Assembly (NCBI GenBank): GCA_965217015.1
Contig: OZ244224.1
Span: forward strand, 558,001-622,000
Length of the DNA stretch: 64,000 nt
Source of the DNA: JAYQKL01 sp038142705
GTDB lineage: Bacteria; Pseudomonadota; Alphaproteobacteria; RS24
Direction: 5' to 3'
The notes below the pieces were generated by a model that had not been told where the DNA came from, ran no database searches, and worked only from the letters and a program-made list of their open reading frames with translations. A program made the translations under genes and the position numbers. Each line of letters opens with the position of its first letter. The stretch's first letter is position 1. This document shows, one piece after another, positions 16,107-25,126 of this stretch.

Positions 16107-19034
16107 CTACTCAGCAGCTTTTGGCGTTTTTGCCTTTTTAGGTGCTTTGCGTTTTAACATTTTGGCCAGATATTGCCCCGTATAGCTGGCTTTCACTTTG
16201 GCAATATCTTCAGGTGTGCCAGCCGCAACAATTTCGCCACCACCATCACCGCCATTTGGCCCTAAATCAATAATCCAGTCTGCCGTTTTAATCACTTCTA
16301 AATTATGCTCAATCACGGCGACCGTATTGCCAGTATCAACAAGCTCATGCAAAACCTCTAACAGCTTGGCAACATCATGAAAATGCAGGCCGGTTGTGGG
16401 TTCGTCTAAAATATAAAGTGTACGACCTGTGGCGCGCTTAGACAGCTCTTTGGCAAGTTTAACGCGCTGCGCCTCACCCCCTGAAAGCGTGGTCGCTTGC
16501 TGCCCCACTTTAATATACCCAAGACCAACGCGCTGAAGCGTCACCATTTTGTCGCGAATAATTGGCACCGCTTTAAAAAAGTCAGCCGCCTCATCAACCG
16601 TCATTTCAAGAACATCAGAAATATTTTTATCCTTAAACCGAATTTCAAGCGTCTCGCGATTATAGCGTTTGCCGTGGCAGGCATCGCACTCAACATAAAC
16701 ATCGGGTAAAAAGTGCATCTCAATTTTAATCACACCATCGCCCTGACATGCTTCACAACGACCACCTTTGACATTAAAAGAAAAACGCCCAGGCTTATAA
16801 CCGCGCATTTTGGCTTCGGGAAGCCCTGCGAACCACTCACGGATTGGCGTAAAAGCGCCCGTATAAGTTGCCGGATTAGAGCGCGGTGTGCGGCCAATAG
16901 GGGACTGGTCGATATCAATCACCTTATCAAGCTGTTCAATGCCTTGAATTTCCTCATGCGCAGCGGGCAGGTCGCGTGCATTATTGAGTTTGCGCGCAAT
17001 CGCTTTGTAAATTGTATCAAGCAACAAAGTCGATTTGCCACCACCTGAAACACCGGTCACACAGGTAAAAGTGCCGAACGGTATTTCAGCCGAAATATTT
17101 TTCAAATTATTCCCGGTGGCACCAATAACTTTGAGCATGCGTTTTCCGGCTTTGCGGCGACTGGCAGGAACAGGCACAGCCAAATCGCCAGATAAATATC
17201 TACCCGTGAGGCTTTTTTTCGATTTAACAATTTGTTCCGGTGTGCCTTTGGCTACAATTTCGCCGCCATGCACACCCGCACCTGGCCCAATATCTAAAAC
17301 ATAATCCGCCACGCGTATGGCGTCTTCATCATGCTCCACCACTATCACGGTATTGCCCAAATCGCGCAAACGGGTGAGGGTTTCGAGCAGGCGGTCATTA
17401 TCACGCTGGTGCAAGCCAATAGAGGGCTCATCAAGCACATATAAAACCCCCGTCAAGCCAGAGCCAATTTGTGAGGCAAGGCGAATACGCTGGCTTTCGC
17501 CGCCAGATAAAGTTCCTGAATTGCGCGAAAGGGAAAGATAGTCCAATCCCACATCATTGAGAAATGAAAGTCTGTCGCGTATTTCTTTCAGAATACGGCT
17601 GGCAATTTCTTTTTGTTTGGCTGTGAGTTCTTTATCGAGCGACAAAAACCACTGATTAGCATCTTTAATTGATAAATTGGTGATATCGCCAATATGACGT
17701 TCAGCTATTTTCACACAAAGCGCTTCTTCTTTTAGCCGATAACCACCACATTTTTCACAATCGGTTTTGGATTGAAACTTTTCAATTTCTTCGCGCATCC
17801 AAGAGCTGTCGGTTTCACGATAACGGCGTTCTAAATTACCAACCACGCCTTCGAAAGGTTTTTTGGTTTTATAGCTGCGCATGCCGTCATCATAGGTGAA
17901 AGTGATGATCTCATCGCCAGAACCAAATAAGATGACTTGCCGTTCAGCTTCATTGAGCTTGTTCCAGCTAACATCTGTCGAAAAGCCATAATGCTTGGCC
18001 AGACTTTGCAAGGTTTGCGTGTAATAGGGAGAAGAAGTGCCGCTTTTTGACCACGGGGCAATCGCGCCCTTGTTTAAGCTTAGACTTCCATCTGGGACAA
18101 TCGCATCGGGGTTGATGAAAAACTGCGTTCCAAGACCATCGCACGCCGAACAGGCCCCCATTGGATTGTTAAAAGAAAACAAGCGCGGCTCAATCTCATC
18201 AATTGTAAAACCAGAAACAGGGCAGGCGAAATTAGCGGAAAATAAATGGCGTTCGGCTTCTTCTTCACCAGCTTTTTTATCGGCAATTTCAACAACAGCA
18301 AGACCATCGGTCAAGCCAAGCGCAATTTCCAAGCTATCGGCCAGACGATTCCCCAAATCATCTTTAATAACCAAGCGGTCCACCACAACATCAATATTAT
18401 GTTTATATTTTTTATCGAGCTCAGGCGCTTCTGCGATTTCGTAAAACTGACCATTCACTTTGACCCGCTGAAAGCCGCGTTTTTGAAGCTCAAGAAAATC
18501 TTTTTTATATTCACCTTTTCGGTTACGCACGATTGGCGCCAAAAGATAAAGCCGCGTGCCGGTTTCAAGTGCCATGATACGGTCAACCATTTGCGACACT
18601 GTTTGGCTTTCAATCGGCAGACCGGTGGTTGGTGAATAGGGGATACCAATGCGCGCAAAGAGCAGGCGCAAGTAATCATAGATTTCGGTCACCGTGCCGA
18701 CTGTTGATCTTGGGTTTTTTGAGGTTGTTTTTTGCTCAATTGAAATGGCAGGCGAAAGACCATCTATCTGGTCAACATCTGGCTTTTGCATCATTTCCAA
18801 AAATTGGCGTGCATAAGCAGAAAGGCTTTCAACATAACGGCGCTGGCCTTCAGCATAGATTGTATCAAATGCCAATGAAGACTTGCCTGACCCCGACAAA
18901 CCCGTAATCACAATCAGTTCGTCGCGAGGTAGCTCAACATTGACATTTTTTAGATTATGCTCACGCGCCCCAACAATTTTTATCTTCTTGGCTTGCGGCA
19001 ATATTGTTTTTTTAGCGCTCATTTCCCTACTCAT
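16107..19034 (-). CDS. uvrA: UvrABC nucleotide-excision repair ATPase UvrA
   Basis: Damage-recognition subunit of nucleotide-excision repair. The 975-residue protein has two ABC ATPase modules: Walker A GLSGSGKSSLAFDT (about 44-57) and GVSGGGKSTLLLDT in the second half, with signatures LSGGESQRIRLA and LSGGEAQRVKLA. Zinc-module cysteines are visible (CEKCGGYR; CEACQGDG and CDACHGKRY), and the first module reads CPVSGF, so its second cysteine is serine. ATG 19022 is a possible alternative start four codons in. It is divergent from ssb, with a LexA-type box between them. Confidence 0.97.
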   Translation of the reverse strand: MSREMSAKKTILPQAKKIKIVGAREHNLKNVNVELPRDELIVITGLSGSGKSSLAFDTIYAEGQRRYVESLSAYARQFLEMMQKPDVDQIDGLSPAISIEQKTTSKNPRSTVGTVTEIYDYLRLLFARIGIPYSPTTGLPIESQTVSQMVDRIMALETGTRLYLLAPIVRNRKGEYKKDFLELQKRGFQRVKVNGQFYEIAEAPELDKKYKHNIDVVVDRLVIKDDLGNRLADSLEIALGLTDGLAVVEIADKKAGEEEAERHLFSANFACPVSGFTIDEIEPRLFSFNNPMGACSACDGLGTQFFINPDAIVPDGSLSLNKGAIAPWSKSGTSSPYYTQTLQSLAKHYGFSTDVSWNKLNEAERQVILFGSGDEIITFTYDDGMRSYKTKKPFEGVVGNLERRYRETDSSWMREEIEKFQSKTDCEKCGGYRLKEEALCVKIAERHIGDITNLSIKDANQWFLSLDKELTAKQKEIASRILKEIRDRLSFLNDVGLDYLSLSRNSGTLSGGESQRIRLASQIGSGLTGVLYVLDEPSIGLHQRDNDRLLETLTRLRDLGNTVIVVEHDEDAIRVADYVLDIGPGAGVHGGEIVAKGTPEQIVKSKKSLTGRYLSGDLAVPVPASRRKAGKRMLKVIGATGNNLKNISAEIPFGTFTCVTGVSGGGKSTLLLDTIYKAIARKLNNARDLPAAHEEIQGIEQLDKVIDIDQSPIGRTPRSNPATYTGAFTPIREWFAGLPEAKMRGYKPGRFSFNVKGGRCEACQGDGVIKIEMHFLPDVYVECDACHGKRYNRETLEIRFKDKNISDVLEMTVDEAADFFKAVPIIRDKMVTLQRVGLGYIKVGQQATTLSGGEAQRVKLAKELSKRATGRTLYILDEPTTGLHFHDVAKLLEVLHELVDTGNTVAVIEHNLEVIKTADWIIDLGPNGGDGGGEIVAAGTPEDIAKVKASYTGQYLAKMLKRKAPKKAKTPKAAE

Positions 19035-19121
19035 CTCACCAGTGAGTTAGCACGACTAAAGGTTTTGGCAAAGTTAAACTGGTGATAGCTAAAATAACTT
19101 GCCAGAAGTGGAAAGGTATGC

Positions 19122-19136
19122 GAACATAACATGAAC
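19122..19136. promoter_or_regulatory. LexA (SOS) box between uvrA and ssb
   Basis: A perfect direct repeat GAAC-ataacat-GAAC, spacing seven. The known alphaproteobacterial LexA operator is GAAC-N7-GAAC (GTTC-N7-GTTC on the other strand), unlike the palindromic CTGT-N8-ACAG box of gammaproteobacteria. It lies 88 bases from the uvrA start and 120 from the ssb start, so it could control either or both divergent genes. lexA itself is not in the window. Confidence 0.85.
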
Positions 19137-19255
19137 ATATAAGTTGTCCACAAATAACCTTAATGCTCTGGACCTCTTGGCGCGATGAGACAAAAAAACC
19201 ATAGCGAGAGACGGGAAGCTCATTTAGGCTATAAGAAAATCTAAGGAGTCGAATC

Positions 19256-19714
19256 ATGGCAGGCAGTATTAATAAAGTTATTTTGGTTGGGAATTTAGGC
19301 GCGGACCCAGAAATTAGAAGCACAAAAGATGGGCGTCCTGTCTGTAATCTAAGCATTGCGACAAGCGAAAGCTGGAAAGATAAAAACACTGGCGAAAAGC
19401 GCGAAAAAACAGAATGGCACCGCGTGGTGATTTTCAATGAAGGGCTGGCGCGCATTGCCGAACAATATTTGCGCAAAGGCTCGAAAGTGTATCTTGAAGG
19501 CCAGCTCCAAACCCGCAAATGGCAAGACCAAAACGGCGTTGATAAATACACAACCGAAGTTGTGCTTCAGGGCTATGGCGGTAATTTAACCATGCTTGAT
19601 AGCCGCAATAGTGGTGGTGATAGCTTCCAGCCGGCAGCCAGTTCTGCCCCCGCCATGACAGAAAGTGCGGGCGCACCAGCAGGGGGCGGTATTGATGATG
19701 AGATACCTTTCTAA
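19256..19714 (+). CDS. ssb: Single-stranded DNA-binding protein
   Basis: SSB protects single-stranded DNA in replication and repair. The 152-residue protein has an N-terminal OB fold (about 1-112; INKVILVGNLGADPEIR, KTEWHRVVIFNEGLARI, YLRKGSKVYLEGQLQTRKW), a short Gly/Ser/Ala-rich linker and the canonical acidic tip DDEIPF that recruits partner proteins. A strong Shine-Dalgarno AAGGAG lies eight bases before the ATG. It is divergent from uvrA and probably under LexA control through the box at 19122. Confidence 0.98.
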   Translation: MAGSINKVILVGNLGADPEIRSTKDGRPVCNLSIATSESWKDKNTGEKREKTEWHRVVIFNEGLARIAEQYLRKGSKVYLEGQLQTRKWQDQNGVDKYTTEVVLQGYGGNLTMLDSRNSGGDSFQPAASSAPAMTESAGAPAGGGIDDEIPF

Positions 19715-19752
19715 ACCTCATTTAACCCATTGTTTTAATTAGATAAATATTG

Positions 19753-19775
19753 CAGTTTTTAACTGTCTTTTTTGC
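19753..19775 (+). terminator. Possible terminator downstream of ssb
   Basis: A short stem CAGTT/AACTG (19753-19757 with 19761-19765, three-base loop) is followed by TCTTTTTTG. The stem is only five base pairs, so termination may be partial, but the position 40 bases after the ssb stop and the T-tract fit. Confidence 0.45.
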
Positions 19776-19784
19776 CCCAAAAGC

Positions 19785-19814
19785 TTGCGACTCATTGGCT
19801 TAAAATGGTATGCT
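19785..19814 (+). promoter_or_regulatory. Candidate gyrA promoter
   Basis: TTGCGA (19785-19790) and TATGCT (19809-19814) are separated by 18 bases and resemble -35 and -10 hexamers of a housekeeping sigma factor. It lies about 95 bases before the proposed gyrA start. Downstream at 19837-19850 a small hairpin (CAGGC-gctt-GCCTG) would sit in the leader RNA. The match is imperfect and untested. Confidence 0.3.
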
Positions 19815-19909
19815 AAATTCATATTTTCGATGAGCGCAGGCGCTTGCCTGACCGGCTTTTTTGTTGATTTAACCCGATTAAAAAAACCGATAAAAAGAAA
19901 GACAGACAC

Positions 19910-22900
19910 TTGGCTGATGATATTGAACACACCCCTGACAATGATACAGAAGCTGATGCAAACAGCGCTGAAGAGGTCACTGAGTTAGAACAAGCCGTGG
20001 AAACTGACAGTTCAGGTGATAACGGTGATGATGGCGGATCAACGCCGCCGCCACCAGCCTCATCTGGCAGTCTGCCACCCGAATTTGATGTGTCACCCAT
20101 TTCCATCGAAGAGGAAATGAAAACGAGCTATCTCGATTACGCCATGAGCGTGATTGTGAGCCGTGCTTTGCCTGATGTGCGAGATGGCCTGAAACCTGTT
20201 CATCGCCGCATTTTGTTCTCTATGAACGAAAATGGCTATGACTATAATAAGCCTTACCGTAAATCAGCGCGGGTTGTTGGTGATGTGATTGGTAAATATC
20301 ACCCGCATGGCGACCAATCTATTTACGATGCGCTTGTGCGCATGGCGCAAGACTTTTCAATGCGCATGCCCTTGCTTGACGGACAGGGAAATTTTGGTTC
20401 GATTGATGGCGACCCGGCGGCGGCGATGCGTTACACCGAAGTGCGCATGGATAAAACCGCGCATTCATTGTTAAAAGACATTGAAAAAGACACTGTCAAT
20501 TTTCAAGACAATTATGACAATTCAGAACAAGAGCCTGTTGTTTTACCGGCGCGGTTTCCGAATTTATTGGTCAATGGTGCTAATGGGATTGCGGTTGGTA
20601 TGGCGACCAATATTCCGCCGCATAATTTGGGTGAGCTGATTGAAGCCACATTAAAGCTCATTGAGGCGCCAGAGACCACAGATGAAGAAATTTGCCAAAT
20701 TGTGCCAGGGCCGGATTTTCCAACTGGTGGCCAAATTTTAGGGCGCAAAGGCTCGCTTTCAGCAGGCATGACCGGGCGCGGCTCGGTCATTATGCGCGGG
20801 CGTGCGGAAATTGAAGAAATCCGCAAAGACCGTAACGCCATTATCATTACTGAAATTCCCTATCAGGTGAATAAAACCACTATGATTGAGAAAATCGCTG
20901 AACTTGTGCGTGAAAAAACGCTTGAGGGAATTGCTGATATTCGCGATGAATCTGACCGCGATGGCATGCGGATTGTGATTGAGCTTAAGCGCGATGCTGT
21001 CGGCGAGGTGGTGCTGAACCAACTTTATAAATACTCGTCACTGCAAACCAGTTTTGGTGCCAATATGCTGGCACTGAATTCTGGCAAACCAGAATTGATG
21101 AACATTAAAACAATTCTGCATGCCTTTATCAATTTCCGTGAAGAAGTGGTGACACGGCGGTCTAAGTTTGAGCTTAATAAAGCGCGTGACCGCGCCCATG
21201 TTTTAGTCGGACTCGCGATTGCTGTTTCAAATATTGACGAGATTATCGCGCTTATTCGCAAAGCCCCTTCACCGCAGGCCGCGCGCGAGCAGCTTATGGG
21301 CAAGGCTTGGGCGGCTAAAGATGTCGCCGATTTAATTAAACTGATTGATGATCCGCGCCATAAATTGCTGGAAGATGGCACAATTTATCTCAGTGAAGCG
21401 CAGGCGCGGGCTATTTTAGAACTGCGGTTGCAACGCCTGACCGCAATGGGCCGCGATGAGGTTGCCGAAGAATTGGGTGAGCTTGGTACGCAAATTGAAG
21501 ATTTGCTCGATATTTTGCGCAGCCGGGCCCGCGTAATGCAGATTATTTCTGATGAGCTTATTGAGGTCAGAGATGAATTTGCGACCCCGCGCCGAACAGA
21601 AATTATTGAAAATGAGCATGAAGTTGATGATGAGGATCTTATCCCGTCAGAGGATATGGTCGTCACAGTATCGCATTCTGGTTACATTAAGCGCGTGCCG
21701 CTCTCGACCTATCGGGCGCAAAAACGCGGTGGCAAAGGGCGGTCTGGCATGTCAACCAAAGATGAGGATTTTGTAACCCGCATCTTTGTCGCCAACACGC
21801 ATCAGCCTGTTCTGTTCTTCTCAACTTTGGGCATGGTTTATAAGCTCAAAGTCTGGAAACTGCCCGCTGGTAACCCTCAATCGCGCGGCAAAGCGCTTAT
21901 CAATTTGCTGCCACTCAAAGAAGGTGAAACCATCAATGCCATTATGGCCTTGCCAAAAGAAGAAGAAAGCTGGACTGGCTATCATGTGATGTTTGCCACT
22001 TCGTTTGGTTATGTGCGCCGAAATGAGCTGTCAGATTTCACCAATGTGAATAAAGCCGGCAAAATTGCGATGAAGCCAAATGAGGGCGAAGAGATTATCG
22101 GTGTCGAGCTTTGCCTTGAAACAGATGATGTTTTGCTGACCTCAAATGTTGGGCGGTGCATTCGTTTTCCGGTGACGGCAGTGCGTGTGTTCAGGAGCCG
22201 TAATTCAACAGGTGTGCGCGGGATAAAGCTCGCCGATGGGGATAAAGCCATATCAATGGCGATATTGCGCCATAGCGATGCCTCACCCGCCGAGCGCAAC
22301 TCTTACCTTAAACAGGCAGCTATGTTACGACGGGCGACCGATGAAGAGGCCGCAGAGGCCATAGAAACTGCGGCGGCTGAAGATGCCGATTTGGAAACAG
22401 ATGAAGAGGCCGTTTTAAGCCCTGAACGCTATGCCGAAATGGGGGCGCGGGAACAATTCTTGCTGACTGTAAGCCAAAATGGCTTTGGCAAGCGCTCATC
22501 GGCTTATGAATACCGGGTCTCTGGGCGCGGCGGTAAGGGCATTATTGCCATGACTGTTACGGACCGCAATGGGCCGCTTATCGCATCATTCCCTGTCGAA
22601 GATGGCGACCAAATCATGCTTGTAACCAATAATGGCACGCTTATTCGCACGCCAATCAAAGATGTGCGAGTGGCTGGCCGTAACACGCAAGGTGTAACAA
22701 TTTTCAAAACCGAAGCGGACGCACATGTGGTGTCTGTTATTCGCCTTAATGAAGAAGACGAGGACGATGAGGGCGATGCAGAAGGTGAAGAAAATATCAA
22801 TGGTGAGGGGGAGAGCAATGAAGAGGGTATTGCCTCTATCCCTGAAGAGGAAAACAATGCTAGTGTAGGTTCTGATGATACAGAGGCGTCTGATGACGAA

Positions 22901-22945
22901 ACAGATGAAGAGTCTGATGATACATCAGACTCTTCCGATGATTAG
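19910..22945 (+). CDS. gyrA: DNA gyrase subunit A
   Basis: DNA-cleaving subunit of gyrase, which introduces negative supercoils. The protein is 1011 residues, longer than E. coli's 875, because of an acidic/proline-rich N-terminal extension (1-60), an insert in the C-terminal beta-pinwheel and an acidic tail of about 65 residues (mostly Asp/Glu/Ser). The catalytic tyrosine is in AAMRYTEVRM (Tyr near 175) and a GyrA-box variant QKRGGKG is present. In the quinolone-determining region (HPHGDQSIYD) the E. coli Ser83 position is Gln136. The start is TTG 19910, chosen because MADD-type N-termini are usual in relatives; no ATG exists before residue 70. Confidence 0.96.
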   Translation: MADDIEHTPDNDTEADANSAEEVTELEQAVETDSSGDNGDDGGSTPPPPASSGSLPPEFDVSPISIEEEMKTSYLDYAMSVIVSRALPDVRDGLKPVHRRILFSMNENGYDYNKPYRKSARVVGDVIGKYHPHGDQSIYDALVRMAQDFSMRMPLLDGQGNFGSIDGDPAAAMRYTEVRMDKTAHSLLKDIEKDTVNFQDNYDNSEQEPVVLPARFPNLLVNGANGIAVGMATNIPPHNLGELIEATLKLIEAPETTDEEICQIVPGPDFPTGGQILGRKGSLSAGMTGRGSVIMRGRAEIEEIRKDRNAIIITEIPYQVNKTTMIEKIAELVREKTLEGIADIRDESDRDGMRIVIELKRDAVGEVVLNQLYKYSSLQTSFGANMLALNSGKPELMNIKTILHAFINFREEVVTRRSKFELNKARDRAHVLVGLAIAVSNIDEIIALIRKAPSPQAAREQLMGKAWAAKDVADLIKLIDDPRHKLLEDGTIYLSEAQARAILELRLQRLTAMGRDEVAEELGELGTQIEDLLDILRSRARVMQIISDELIEVRDEFATPRRTEIIENEHEVDDEDLIPSEDMVVTVSHSGYIKRVPLSTYRAQKRGGKGRSGMSTKDEDFVTRIFVANTHQPVLFFSTLGMVYKLKVWKLPAGNPQSRGKALINLLPLKEGETINAIMALPKEEESWTGYHVMFATSFGYVRRNELSDFTNVNKAGKIAMKPNEGEEIIGVELCLETDDVLLTSNVGRCIRFPVTAVRVFRSRNSTGVRGIKLADGDKAISMAILRHSDASPAERNSYLKQAAMLRRATDEEAAEAIETAAAEDADLETDEEAVLSPERYAEMGAREQFLLTVSQNGFGKRSSAYEYRVSGRGGKGIIAMTVTDRNGPLIASFPVEDGDQIMLVTNNGTLIRTPIKDVRVAGRNTQGVTIFKTEADAHVVSVIRLNEEDEDDEGDAEGEENINGEGESNEEGIASIPEEENNASVGSDDTEASDDETDEESDDTSDSSDD

Positions 22946-22972
22946 GCGAAGCGTGAAGGCGAGAGGCAAAAT

Positions 22973-23464
22973 ATGATTAGCGGTTTTTATCCTGGCAGCT
23001 TTGACCCGCCAACCAACGGACATATTGATGTTCTATCGCGGGCTATGCGGTTTTTGGACCGGCTCGTTGTTGGGATTGGCACCAATGCAGATAAAAAAAC
23101 CGTGTTTAGCGTGGCTGAACGCCAATCTATGCTGAACACCTGCTTGAACCCTATTGCTGCCCAGCAAGCTTGCGTGCTTGAAATTGTTGAATTTGAAGGG
23201 CTGGCCATTGAAGCAGCCCAAAATTTTGAGGCACCGCTTATCATTCGCGGCCTGCGCAATGGCACTGATTTTGATTATGAGTCCCAAATGATGGCGATGA
23301 ATCGGGCCATGTCAGAAAATATTGAAACAATCTGTTTGGCCGCTTCGCCAGAAGTGGCGCAATTATCATCAACACTTGTGCGTCAGGTGGCATCTATGAA
23401 AGGCGATTTTAGCCAGTTTGTCCCGCCAGAAATTCACTCAATTATTTTAGATAAATATAAATAA
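22973..23464 (+). CDS. coaD: Phosphopantetheine adenylyltransferase
   Basis: Cytoplasmic enzyme that makes dephospho-CoA from 4'-phosphopantetheine and ATP, the fourth step of CoA synthesis. The 163-residue length is normal. It has the nucleotidyltransferase motif GSFDPPTNGHIDVLSRA (about 8-24, with the TxGH signature), RGLRNGTDFDYE (about 90-101) and the ISSTLVR-like segment LSSTLVRQVA. It starts 27 bases after the gyrA stop. Confidence 0.97.
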   Translation: MISGFYPGSFDPPTNGHIDVLSRAMRFLDRLVVGIGTNADKKTVFSVAERQSMLNTCLNPIAAQQACVLEIVEFEGLAIEAAQNFEAPLIIRGLRNGTDFDYESQMMAMNRAMSENIETICLAASPEVAQLSSTLVRQVASMKGDFSQFVPPEIHSIILDKYK

Positions 23465-23490
23465 CAACATAGCTTTAAAGGTATTAACTT

Positions 23491-24069
23491 ATGTATAGCT
23501 TTATATCATTAAAAACCATGCGCCAAAGCGCATTTATCATCATGTTGCTTATGATGCTTCCCCTCATTGGTCAAAATGGATCCAATGCATGGGCCGCGCA
23601 TCATGCGTCAGTAAAGGAGAATATCATGTTATTAGAACTCAAAGACGGCACTGTAAAAATTAAATTAAGACCCGATTTAGCCCCAAACCATGTGGAGCGG
23701 ATTAAAAAACTAGCCGCAGAGGGCTTTTATGATGGCATCGTATTTCACCGCGTCATTGAGGGGTTTATGGCGCAAACGGGTGACCCAACTGGCACAGGCA
23801 TGGGCGGTTCTGACTATCCAGACTTGCGCGCCGAATTTAGCAGCGAACCCTTTGTGCGCGGCGCACTCGGCATGGCCCGCTCGCAACATCCAGATAGCGC
23901 CAATAGCCAGTTTTTCATCTGCTTTGAAGATGCGCAATTTTTGAACCGGCAATATACTGTTTGGGGTGAAGTGATTGAAGGCATGGAATATGTTGATGCC
24001 ATCAAACGCGGTGAACCGCCTGTTGACCCAGATAAAATCATCTCAATGCGCCTCGAAGAAAGCGATTAA
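23491..24069 (+). CDS. Cyclophilin-type peptidyl-prolyl isomerase with signal peptide
   Basis: Prolyl isomerase that speeds protein folding. Read from 23491 it has 192 residues: a hydrophobic signal peptide (about 12-36, likely cut after AWA) and then a complete cyclophilin domain with FYDGIVFHRVIEGFMAQTGDP and NSQFFICFEDAQFLN. An internal ATG at 23626 has a better Shine-Dalgarno (AAAGGAGA, five bases upstream) than the first start, and would give a 147-residue cytoplasmic protein beginning MLLELKDGTVKIKLRPD, just as cytoplasmic relatives begin. Relatives often carry two isomerase genes here; only one is present. Which product is made, or both, is open. Confidence 0.9.
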   Translation: MYSFISLKTMRQSAFIIMLLMMLPLIGQNGSNAWAAHHASVKENIMLLELKDGTVKIKLRPDLAPNHVERIKKLAAEGFYDGIVFHRVIEGFMAQTGDPTGTGMGGSDYPDLRAEFSSEPFVRGALGMARSQHPDSANSQFFICFEDAQFLNRQYTVWGEVIEGMEYVDAIKRGEPPVDPDKIISMRLEESD

Positions 24070-24073
24070 GTGC

Positions 24074-25126
24074 ATGAAGGTTGAAGCATTTGACTTTAAC
24101 CTGCCTGAGACAAGTATCGCGCTGCGTCCCGCCCAACCGCGAGATTCAGCGCGATTACTTTATGTTGACGCACGCGCCCATTTCCAAGACAAAATCATGC
24201 GTGAACTGCCAGATTTTTTTTCTGATGGCGAGCTGATTATTGTCAATAATACCAAAGTGATACCCGCCAGACTTGAAGCGATACGCAGGCGAGAAGGGGC
24301 ATCAGGCGCGCAAATTGAGGTGACGCTCATTGAAAGGCTTGGTCCGGTTAATTGGCGCGCTTTTGTAAAGCCAGCAAAACGCCTTAAGCCTGATGATATA
24401 TTGCATTTCAACACCATCACAGCACGGGTGGTATCGCGCCAAGAAGCAAGTGCTGAAATTGAATTTGACCTGCCTGCTGAACAAATGGAACTTGCCTTGG
24501 CTGAAAATGGCGCCATGCCATTGCCACCTTATATTGCGGGCAAACGCAAACCAGATGCGCAAGATAATGACGATTATCAAACGATTTTTGCGCTGCATGA
24601 TGGGGCCGTTGCTGCGCCGACGGCGGGCCTGCATTTCACACCAGACCTTATAGCGAAACTAAAAGCTCAAAATGTGCGTTTTGCCGAAGTGACATTGCAT
24701 GTTGGGCCGGGTACATTTTTGCCAGTAAAAGTCGATGATATTCGAACCCATAAAATGCATAGTGAATGGGGAGAGGTGAGCCAGCCTGTTGCAGATTTAA
24801 TCAATCAAACCAAGCAAAACGGCAAGAAAATCACCTGTGTGGGGACAACTTCTTTGCGGCTGGTTGAGAGCGCGGCATCACAAAAAAACCCGAATACAAT
24901 AGAGGCGTTTGCGGGCGATACAGATATTTTCATTTCGCCTGGGTTTAAGTTTCAAATTGCAGACCGTCTGTTGACCAATTTCCACCTGCCTAAATCAACA
25001 TTATTTATGCTGGTTTCAGCCTTTTCTGGCCTTGAAACCATGCAAAAAGCCTATGCACATGCCATTGACACAGGCTATCGTTTTTATTCCTATGGAGATG
25101 GCTGTTTGCTGGAGCGGCAAGAATGA
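24074..25126 (+). CDS. queA: S-adenosylmethionine:tRNA ribosyltransferase-isomerase
   Basis: Makes epoxyqueuosine from preQ1 already in the tRNA anticodon, using the ribosyl part of SAM; penultimate step of queuosine synthesis. From ATG 24074 it has 350 residues with family segments FDFNLPETSIALRPAQPRD, LIIVNNTKVIPARLEA, HDGAVAAPTAGLHFTP and TLHVGPGTFLPVK, ending in the LVSAFSGLETMQKAYAHAI region. The upstream in-frame extension to 23975 lies inside the isomerase gene and is rejected. It overlaps tgt by four bases (ATGA). Confidence 0.97.
   Translation: MKVEAFDFNLPETSIALRPAQPRDSARLLYVDARAHFQDKIMRELPDFFSDGELIIVNNTKVIPARLEAIRRREGASGAQIEVTLIERLGPVNWRAFVKPAKRLKPDDILHFNTITARVVSRQEASAEIEFDLPAEQMELALAENGAMPLPPYIAGKRKPDAQDNDDYQTIFALHDGAVAAPTAGLHFTPDLIAKLKAQNVRFAEVTLHVGPGTFLPVKVDDIRTHKMHSEWGEVSQPVADLINQTKQNGKKITCVGTTSLRLVESAASQKNPNTIEAFAGDTDIFISPGFKFQIADRLLTNFHLPKSTLFMLVSAFSGLETMQKAYAHAIDTGYRFYSYGDGCLLERQE

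Noticed and set aside
18037..18444. Reading frames of 90-150 residues antisense to uvrA, gyrA, recG and mfd
   Set aside because: They mirror codon structure of the real genes, and lack ribosome sites and recognisable domains.
19036..19551. A 171-residue reading frame on the minus strand across the uvrA-ssb gap and ssb
   Set aside because: It is antisense to ssb, covers the LexA box, and its translation has no recognisable domain or sensible composition.
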